A stretch of 64,000 nucleotides of DNA from Chitinophaga solisilvae (GTDB taxonomy: Bacteria > Bacteroidota > Bacteroidia > Chitinophagales > Chitinophagaceae). Shown piece by piece: positions 58,101 to 64,000 of the stretch. Below the pieces are notes generated by a model, which saw only the letters and a list, made by a program, of their open reading frames with translations, had not been told where the DNA came from and did no database searches. The translations under genes and the position numbers were made by a program. The stretch covers positions 91,490-155,489 of the forward strand of contig NZ_JAABOK010000016.1 in assembly GCF_009928525.1 (NCBI RefSeq). Direction: 5' to 3'. Each line of letters begins with the position of its first letter. Position 1 is the first letter of the stretch.

Positions 58101-61100
58101 CGGCTACAGATGGTATAGTAACTGTAAACATACCTGCCGACGCAGCAGAGAATATAGGCGGCAATGGTAACAATGCCTCCAATACCCTGTCCCGCATCTA
58201 TGATGTGGCCCCACCTTCTGTAACAGCTGTGAACGTACCTGTTAACGGTTACTATAAGGCTGGCAGCATCATGGATTTCACCGTTCGTTTCAGTGAAAAC
58301 ATTACGCTGAATACCAGTGGCGGCAATCCTCAGCTGAGCCTCATCATCGGCACTGCAACTGTAAACGCTGCCTACACCGGTACTTCAGGCAATGATGGGC
58401 TGAACTTCAGCTATACCGTAGTAAACGGGGATATGGATATGGATGGCATTGCACTCGGTAGCCTGCTGCTAAATGGCAGTACCATTAAAGATATCGCCAA
58501 CAACGATGCAACGCTGACACTGAATAATGTGGGCAATACCACCGGCGTATTTGTCAACACACAACATCCGTCAGTAGTATTATCCACCGCAGCGCCTGCG
58601 CTCGTGAATGTACCATATACGGTGACCGTCACCTTCAGCGAAGCCGTAACAGGACTTTCCGGAGCTGATTTCAATGCCACCAATGCTACCGTCAGCAATC
58701 TGTCTACTACAAACAATATCATTTATACGTTGCTGGTAACTCCTTCCGGCGACGGACCAGTAAGTATCAGCCTGCCGGCAGGTAGTGCCGTCAATATCGG
58801 CGATAACGACAATACTGCTTCCAATACCATAAACAACACCTATGATGGTACTGTTCCGGTAGTAACAGGAGTGGCTGTTCCTGCAAACGGATACTACAAG
58901 GCAGGTACCGCACTGGACTTTATCGTACGCTTCAGCGAAAACATCACGCTGAATACAAGCGGTGGTAATCCTACGCTGGATCTCATCATCGGTACTGCAA
59001 CTGTTCATGCAGCATTCACCGGTACAAATGGTACAAACGGACTGAACTTCAGTTACACCGTACAGAGCGGCGATATGGATATGGACGGTATCGCTATAAA
59101 CAACCTGTCTTTAAATGGCGCAAACATCAGGGATGATGCAACCAACGATGCCAACCTGATACTGAACAACGTAGGTAATACCATCCTGGTACGGGTAAAT
59201 ACTTCTATCCCGGCGGTAACATTATCTGCCACAGCAGCTAATCCTGTCAACACGCCATTTACAGTTACCGCTACCTTCAGTGAAGCCGTAACAGGTCTTA
59301 CTACTACTGATTTTAATATAACCAATGCAACTGTCAGCAACCTGGCGACTGCGGATAATATCACTTATACGGTACTGGTAACTCCTTCCACCGATGGACC
59401 TGTCAGCATCAGCCTGCCGGCAGATGCGGCAGTGAATATCGGTGACAATGGCAACACCGCTTCCAATACACTTCCGTTCTCCTATGATGCTACTGCACCA
59501 ACGGTTACATCTGTAACAGTTCCTGCAAACAAATATTACAGGGCGGGCGAAACACTCCGCTTTACGGTTAATTTCAGTGAAAACATCCTGCTGAATACCA
59601 CTGGCGGCGCTCCATCCCTGCGTATTACGATTGGCGCTATTCCCGTACAGGCTGCGTATACCGGTACTGCCGGTACCAACGGGCTGAACTTCAGCTATAC
59701 CGTCGTAAACGGAGATATGGACATGGATGGTATCACCGTCAATGCCCTGACGCTGAACAGCGCTACACTCAAGGATGCCGCCACCAACAACGCTATCCTG
59801 ACGCTGAATAATATAGCACCGACAACGGGCGTATTTGTCAATACCACGCATCCTTCCGTGGCCATCGCTTCAGTTGCGCCGGCGATTGTAAATACACCGT
59901 TTACAGCTACCATCACTTTCAGTGAGGCCGTATCCGGCTTCACCGCCAGCGATATAACAACGGTCAACGCAAACCTCAGCAACCTGTCCACTACAGACAA
60001 TACGGTGTATACGGTACTGGTAACGCCGCCTGCTGATGGTCCTGTAACCCTTAACATTGCAGCAGATGTAGCAGAGAATATAGGAGCCAATGGCAATACC
60101 GCGTCCAATACCCTGTCCCGCATCTATGATATGGCGCCTCCTGCGGTAACAGCTGTAGACGTTCCTGCCAATGGTTATTACAAGGCTGGCAGCATCATGG
60201 ATTTCACCGTTCATTTCAGCGAAAATATTACGCTGAATACCACCGGTGGTACTCCGCAGCTGAGCCTTATCATTGGCGCTGCCACTGTAAATGCTGTATA
60301 TACCGGCACTTCAGGCAGCGATGCACTGAACTTCAGCTATACCGTAGTAAACGGGGATATGGATATGGACGGCATTGCTGTCAGCAATCTGTTGTTAAAT
60401 GGCAGTACCATTAAAGATATTGCCAACAACAACGCGACGCCGACACTGAATAATGTGGGCAATACCACCGGCGTGTTCGTCAACACACAACATCCGTCAG
60501 TAGTATTATCCACCACAGCGCCTGCGCTCGTGAATGTACCATATACGGTAACTGTTACCTTCAGCGAAGCCGTAACTGGGCTCACGGCAGCTGATTTCAA
60601 TGTAACCAATGCAACTGTCAGCAACCTGACTACTGCAAATAATATCACCTATACGGTACTGATAACTCCTTCCACCGATGGACCTGTGAGTATCAGCCTG
60701 CCGGCGGGTAGTGCTGTCAATATTGGTGATAACGACAATACCGCTTCCAACACCTTAAACAGCACCTACGACGGTACTGCTCCGGTGGTTACAGCGGTAG
60801 CTGTTCCTGCAAACGGATACTATAAAGCCGGTACTAAGCTGGACTTTATCGTACGCTTCAGCGAAAACATCACGCTGAATACAGGCGGTGGCAGCCCGTC
60901 TCTGAGCCTTCTCATCGGCACTGCAACTGTTCAGGCAGCATTCACCGGTACAAATGGTACTGATGGGTTGAACTTCAGCTATACTGTACGAAACGGTGAT
61001 ATGGATATGGATGGTATTACCCTGGGCTCCCTGCTGCTGAATGGTGCGGTGATAAAAGATGCCGCAACCAACAACGCTGTCTTAACACTGAACAATGCCG

Positions 61101-63817
61101 GCAATACTTCCGGTGTAAAGGTGAATACGGTACATCCGTCAGTAACCATCAGCACACCATCCGATCCGGCAGTAAACACACCATTCACGGTGAATATCGC
61201 TTTCAGCGAGAACATAACCGGATTCACCAGCGCTGATATCGTGGTGACCAATGCTACGGTAAGCCCGGTAACCGTAATAGATAATGCTCATTACTCCGTG
61301 ATCGTTGTTCCGTCCGCAGAAGGCGCGGTAACTGTTAACGTTCCCGCTGATGTGGCAGCAAACATCGGAGACAATGGCAATACCGCTTCCAATACGTTAA
61401 GTATCATTTACGATATTACCCCACCCAGGGTGACAACAGTAACAGTACCTGGCAACAGGTACTACAAAGCGGGTGATGCGCTGAACTTCACCGTTCACTT
61501 CGATGAAGATATCATCCTGCAGACAGCAGGCGGTAATCCTTCCCTCACCCTCACTATCGGCGCCGCCACTGTAAATGCCGCATATACCGGCGTTGCAGGC
61601 GCACGAACACTGAACTTCAGTTATACGGTAGTGAACGGAGATGAGGATATGAATGGTATCACCGTGGATGCGCTGATACTGAATGGCGCTGCCATAAAAG
61701 ATGCTGCTACCAATGACGCTGTACTGACACTGCATAACATTGGTAACACAACCGGTGTAAGAGTGAATACTACCAGTCCTTCCGTGACACTGTCCTCTGC
61801 CGCCAACCCGCTGCTGAATGCACCGTTCACAGTAACGGCTACCTTCAGTGAAGCGGTAACAGGTCTGACAGCAGGCAGCTTCAACATCACCAACGGCACG
61901 GGCAGCAACCTGCAGACAACCGACAACATCACCTATACGCTTACGGTAACACCGGCAGCAGACGGGGTTGTCAGCGTGCGGATTCCGGCTAATGCAGCTG
62001 TTAATATCGGCATCAACGGTAACACAGCATCCAATACGCTGAACTTTACTTACGATGGTACCGCGCCAGCAATCAACTCCGTATTCGTACCCGTTAACGG
62101 TTACTATAAAGCAGGTGCTGTATTGAACTTCATTGTCTTCTTCAGTGAAAATATCCATCTCAACAGCACCGGCGGATCGCCTTATCTTGATGTCATGCTC
62201 AACACAGGTACTGTAAAGGCAGGTTACACGGTGGCTACTGCCAACAGCCTGTCCTTCAGTTACACCGTACAGCCGGGCGATATGGACCTGAACGGCATTG
62301 CCCTGGGTACCACGCTTCATTTAAACGGCAGCACAATTAAAGATGACGCTGCGAATAATGCGGTCCTTGTACTGAACAACCCGGGTAACACTTCCGGCGT
62401 GTATGTGCATACAGGATCTCCGTCTGTACAATTGTCTACCGCCGCAGCGGCCCGCGTAAACGCTCCGTTTACCGTGACAGCTGTCTTCAACGAAGCAGTA
62501 ACCGGCCTGACAGCGGGAGATTTCAGCCTCACCAACGGTACTGTCAGCAATTTGCAGACAACAGACAACATCACTTACACCTTCACAGTAACACCAGCAG
62601 CGGATGGTCCTGTGATTATCCTTCTGCCCGCCGCACAGGCACAGAATGTAGTGTCTAACGGCAACACGGTTTCCAACACCCTGACAGTAACATTTGATGG
62701 TACCGCTCCGGTGATCACTGCAGGGCTGACCTTCAGTATACTGGAAAGAAGCGCGGCAGGTACGCCGGTAGGTAAAGTGACAGCCACAGAGGCAACAGGC
62801 ATCCTGCAAAACTGGCATATCACAGCAGATGATTCCAACGGCGCCTTCTCTATAGACGCCAATGGCAACATCGCGGTAGCTGATCAGACTAAGCTGAACA
62901 GCCGCGTGAATACTACCGTTACCCTGCTTGTTACTGTCAGCGACGGACTGAACACCAGCGCCGCCGTACCGGTACTGGTACAGGTGAAGATGGTGAACCA
63001 GACGCCAACGCTCAATACGATAGACAATGTAACGATCTGTCCGGATGGCCGGGAGCATACTATTCAGCTCACAGGTGCTTCTGCAACAGAACCAGGGCAG
63101 ACCTACGGCTTTGTAATTACCGCCGACCAGGCCGCCAGCTTCGACAAGCTCAGTGTGAGCGCTGCCGGTCTTATCACTTATCAGCTGAAAACCAGCGCTA
63201 CCAGCACCTACAACGTAACCGTTACCATCAAGGATAATGGCGGTACGGCCAACGGGGGTACGGATACATTACGCCGCTCCTTCAACATACAGGTAGCGGC
63301 ATTGGGTCCGATCACCATCACCAGCGATAAAGGCAACTCCGTCTCCAAAGGAGACATCCTGCATCTGCGCGCAACCGGCGGCATCCGCTACCAGTGGGAT
63401 AATGCCGATGGCATCATCAGTGGTCAGCAAAGCGCCGTACTGGAAGTAAGGCCTATGCAGCAGACTACTTACCGCGTCACCGCCAGCAACGCTGCAGGCT
63501 GTACCAATACTGCCGACTTCACCGTTACCGTAGTGGCCGACTTCAAAGTCGATGCAGTGAATATCATGACGCCGAACGGTGATGGTATCAATGATAAATG
63601 GGTGATCCGCAACCTGGACAGCTATCCGGATAATGAAGTAAAAATCTTCGACCGCGCCGGCCGTATGGTGTACAGTCGCAGAAACTACAGCAATGAATGG
63701 GATGCTACCATGAACGGCAGCCCGCTCGCTGAAGGCACTTACTACTACATCTTAACGATCCAGGGTGGTGCCAAAACAGCGAAAGGATTTATTACCATTA
63801 TCAGAGAAAGAAGATAA
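55157..63817 (+). CDS. giant T9SS-secreted repeat protein (propeller, Ig-like repeats, cadherin-like, CHU_C sorting domain)
   Basis: 2886 residues. The signal peptide is SILLLLFFLLAGFTGFAQ. Residues about 30-310 form NHL/propeller-like repeats (GLAINTIGDVFVTS, ALATDAADNLYM). About 310-590 hold three Ig-like domains, including DPAGNTDD-type Big/HYR-like text. About 590-2515 are nine tandem ~214-residue units, each an alpha part with YYKAG, FTV-F-ENI, FSYTV-GDMDMDGI, IKDAATN, and a beta part with VNTPFTVTATFSEAVTGL and NGNTASNTL. Then follow a cadherin-like domain (FSILERSAAGTPVGKV), Ig-like text, and from about 2791 the type B sorting domain (MTPNGDGINDKWVI, VKIFDRAGRMVY, GTYYYILTI). It is a cell-surface or released adhesin-like protein. 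It is co-transcribed with the collar and binding-fold genes and followed by a terminator. Confidence 0.93.
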   Translation: MNVTFTRGINSILLLLFFLLAGFTGFAQYTKTTLESGRKYTAMAKDQNGHLYVVRSNTNNTAYELVKYTNGAGTAQILYSGLKHDNDVPPIGLAINTIGDVFVTSLNSPAGWEIIKLPAPMNNVPSVIHSGSYYSALATDPFNNLLSLEYDGGNHYRVVRYPFGAEQLSGTVVWNGLQLPPGLSSTYPSGMVTNSRGDIFVTDFLENSGGQLIKLTAAMGFSATTLATGRGFTALATDAADNLYMNEATGSVLTAQVVKYTDPTQTGQMIYNQLTYDVNNHPWGLVVMPNGNIFAHSNGGRQELVKLSPPNINVNSITATGSNPTNAAAVNFRVTFSGAANGVSPSSFSLTTTGLTASAITGISQVSPDVYDVTVNTGSGTAGTIRLNVTGTGISPTVANAPYQAGVTYKIDRVAPTGSILINGGALITNNTSVNLSLTGSDANPPLEMAFSLDGGVYSGYETFAANKALTLPATDGLRTVTLRLKDAAGNTTDYSASITLDTQRPNTVITSNPSNPAASRTATFTFIASEADCTFRGQLDGGPFNPVTTPLTFTGLADGPHVFQVRAVDPAGNTDDTPASYMWVIDATGPQIVSVAVPANEYYNAGKKLDFKVNYNEPAIVDQSTGIPYLNIIVGTEVRQASYAGGTGTTELTFSYTVQQGDTDMDGITIQPLIQNNSGTIKDAIGNDASTTLQNVAATNLVRVNTSIPTVTLSVTAAMPTNAAFTVTATFSEPVTGLTVSDFNVLNTTVSSLSSSADKTTYTVLMSPASDGTRTISLPGSAVENIGHNPNLPSNTLTYTYDSKPPVVTSVTVPAPRYYKAGETMSFTVNFNENIALNLAGGSPALQLAIGMTTVNAAYISGAANSITFQYTVVNGDMDMDGITVNAITKNGAEIRDAATNAADLTLLNIGSTANVRVNTSHPSTTITSTAPAVVNAPFNATINFSESVTGFAPQDIIVTNGTINGYTMITASTYIIQIAPATDGIVTVNIPADAAENIGGNGNNASNTLSRIYDVAPPSVTAVNVPVNGYYKAGSIMDFTVRFSENITLNTSGGNPQLSLIIGTATVNAAYTGTSGNDGLNFSYTVVNGDMDMDGIALGSLLLNGSTIKDIANNDATLTLNNVGNTTGVFVNTQHPSVVLSTAAPALVNVPYTVTVTFSEAVTGLSGADFNATNATVSNLSTTNNIIYTLLVTPSGDGPVSISLPAGSAVNIGDNDNTASNTINNTYDGTVPVVTGVAVPANGYYKAGTALDFIVRFSENITLNTSGGNPTLDLIIGTATVHAAFTGTNGTNGLNFSYTVQSGDMDMDGIAINNLSLNGANIRDDATNDANLILNNVGNTILVRVNTSIPAVTLSATAANPVNTPFTVTATFSEAVTGLTTTDFNITNATVSNLATADNITYTVLVTPSTDGPVSISLPADAAVNIGDNGNTASNTLPFSYDATAPTVTSVTVPANKYYRAGETLRFTVNFSENILLNTTGGAPSLRITIGAIPVQAAYTGTAGTNGLNFSYTVVNGDMDMDGITVNALTLNSATLKDAATNNAILTLNNIAPTTGVFVNTTHPSVAIASVAPAIVNTPFTATITFSEAVSGFTASDITTVNANLSNLSTTDNTVYTVLVTPPADGPVTLNIAADVAENIGANGNTASNTLSRIYDMAPPAVTAVDVPANGYYKAGSIMDFTVHFSENITLNTTGGTPQLSLIIGAATVNAVYTGTSGSDALNFSYTVVNGDMDMDGIAVSNLLLNGSTIKDIANNNATPTLNNVGNTTGVFVNTQHPSVVLSTTAPALVNVPYTVTVTFSEAVTGLTAADFNVTNATVSNLTTANNITYTVLITPSTDGPVSISLPAGSAVNIGDNDNTASNTLNSTYDGTAPVVTAVAVPANGYYKAGTKLDFIVRFSENITLNTGGGSPSLSLLIGTATVQAAFTGTNGTDGLNFSYTVRNGDMDMDGITLGSLLLNGAVIKDAATNNAVLTLNNAGNTSGVKVNTVHPSVTISTPSDPAVNTPFTVNIAFSENITGFTSADIVVTNATVSPVTVIDNAHYSVIVVPSAEGAVTVNVPADVAANIGDNGNTASNTLSIIYDITPPRVTTVTVPGNRYYKAGDALNFTVHFDEDIILQTAGGNPSLTLTIGAATVNAAYTGVAGARTLNFSYTVVNGDEDMNGITVDALILNGAAIKDAATNDAVLTLHNIGNTTGVRVNTTSPSVTLSSAANPLLNAPFTVTATFSEAVTGLTAGSFNITNGTGSNLQTTDNITYTLTVTPAADGVVSVRIPANAAVNIGINGNTASNTLNFTYDGTAPAINSVFVPVNGYYKAGAVLNFIVFFSENIHLNSTGGSPYLDVMLNTGTVKAGYTVATANSLSFSYTVQPGDMDLNGIALGTTLHLNGSTIKDDAANNAVLVLNNPGNTSGVYVHTGSPSVQLSTAAAARVNAPFTVTAVFNEAVTGLTAGDFSLTNGTVSNLQTTDNITYTFTVTPAADGPVIILLPAAQAQNVVSNGNTVSNTLTVTFDGTAPVITAGLTFSILERSAAGTPVGKVTATEATGILQNWHITADDSNGAFSIDANGNIAVADQTKLNSRVNTTVTLLVTVSDGLNTSAAVPVLVQVKMVNQTPTLNTIDNVTICPDGREHTIQLTGASATEPGQTYGFVITADQAASFDKLSVSAAGLITYQLKTSATSTYNVTVTIKDNGGTANGGTDTLRRSFNIQVAALGPITITSDKGNSVSKGDILHLRATGGIRYQWDNADGIISGQQSAVLEVRPMQQTTYRVTASNAAGCTNTADFTVTVVADFKVDAVNIMTPNGDGINDKWVIRNLDSYPDNEVKIFDRAGRMVYSRRNYSNEWDATMNGSPLAEGTYYYILTIQGGAKTAKGFITIIRERR
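56925..62700 (+). repeat. nine tandem ~640-bp coding repeats
   Basis: Units begin near 56925, 57570, 58210, 58850, 59490, 60130, 60772, 61414 and 62060. Each contains one DxDxDG-like loop (GDMDMDGI, with GDTDMDGI, GDEDMNGI and GDMDLNGI variants). At the DNA level the closest pairs are three units apart (for example 58536-58622 against 60456-60543), so a three-unit block seems to have been duplicated. Confidence 0.9.
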
Positions 63818-63910
63818 TTTCTGATAGGTGTTTCAAAAAAAGGTCCGGATTTAAAATAATTGCGAATTACGAATCTATAGTGTCCGGTTAAAATAACCCA
63901 AAGGATAAAT

Positions 63911-63939
63911 AAAAGGAGGCCGATGTGGCCTCCTTTTTT
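63911..63939 (+). terminator. intrinsic terminator
   Basis: AAAAGGAGGCC, loop GATGT, GGCCTCCTTTT and a run of six T. This is a textbook intrinsic terminator about 95 bases after the giant gene. If the IS end is real, it lies inside the element and would also block read-through into the transposase. Confidence 0.9.
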
Positions 63940-63973
63940 AGTAAGTTTAAGTTACCACACTAAAACTACTATT

Positions 63974-64000
63974 ATGAGCAAAAGTAGATTTTTTTCCGGA
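63974..64000 (+). CDS. start of a probable IS4-type (DUF4372) transposase, cut by window edge
   Basis: Only nine codons are visible: MSKSRFFSG. This resembles the first residues of Bacteroidota transposases with an N-terminal DUF4372 domain, as I remember them. The evidence is short, so the call rests on that resemblance and on the terminator and IS-like sequence just upstream. Confidence 0.35.

Larger units (their letters stand above)
63880..64000 (+). mobile_element. candidate left end of an insertion sequence
   Basis: From GTGTCCGGTTAAAATAACC (63880-63898) onward the sequence holds a hairpin and then a short frame that starts like a Bacteroidota IS4-type transposase. The terminal sequence has the look of an IS end, but the other end lies outside the window, so terminal repeats and target duplication cannot be checked. 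Confidence 0.4.

Noticed and set aside
56925..62700. Possible CRISPR or satellite array
   Set aside because: The repeats are long, coding, in frame and diverged; there are no short identical repeats with unique spacers.
55996..63058. Regular minus-strand ORFs of about 103 codons (and longer ones) under the giant gene
   Set aside because: They repeat with the ~640-bp unit and are mirror frames of the coding repeats, with low-complexity Val/Ser/Thr/Leu-rich translations.

Overview
The window looks like a chromosome segment from a gliding-type Bacteroidota of the Chitinophaga kind (inference). The signs are a SusC/SusD-type utilisation locus with DUF4959/DUF4998/DUF5000-like lipoproteins, a giant secreted protein ending in a T9SS type B (CHU_C-like) sorting domain, TAnnTTTG-type -7 boxes, weak Shine-Dalgarno sequences, and short KKK-rich leader peptides ending in GG.

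Positions 1-33537 (minus strand) hold three consecutive giant genes of a trans-acyltransferase polyketide synthase (trans-AT PKS). They are read from right to left and run off the left edge. None of the nine ketosynthase (KS) domains, one of them partial, is followed by an acyltransferase. Read as an assembly line: loading MT-GNAT-ACP; M1 KS-KR-ACP; M2 KS0 | DH-ACP (a dehydrating bimodule split between two proteins); M3 KS-DH-KR-cMT-ACP; M4 KS-KR-ACP, where the KR has lost its catalytic serine; M5 KS-ACP; M6 KS-KR-ACP; M7 KS | ACP-ER, where the ACP carries the tryptophan that marks beta-branching; M8 KS-DH-KR-cMT-ACP; M9 KS (cut by the window edge). The missing AT, the beta-branching (HMGS) cassette and the release domain should lie beyond position 1.

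Positions 33909-36006 (plus strand, divergent from the PKS) encode a macrolide-type glycosyltransferase and a Sfp-type phosphopantetheinyl transferase. These probably serve the PKS by tailoring or protecting the product and by activating the ACPs. Positions 36051-37857 are small housekeeping or accessory genes: a nuclease-fold hypothetical protein, a VOC protein and an AraC regulator.

Positions 38044-49361 are a polysaccharide-utilisation-like locus. On the minus strand, reading right to left, it has SusC, SusD, two surface lipoproteins with discoidin-like ends, a six-hairpin glycoside hydrolase and a basic-secretory-protein metallopeptidase. A HutC-type GntR regulator is divergent from susC, with a candidate promoter and operator between them.

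Positions 49686-52611 carry two lanthipeptide-like precursor peptides without modification enzymes, and a convergent MacB/FtsX-type permease. Positions 53376-63817 are a plus-strand trio: a phage-tail-collar protein, a periplasmic-binding-fold protein without a signal peptide, and a 2886-residue T9SS protein with nine ~214-residue repeats containing a DxDxDG loop. The last 120 bases look like the left end of an insertion sequence with the first codons of a transposase.
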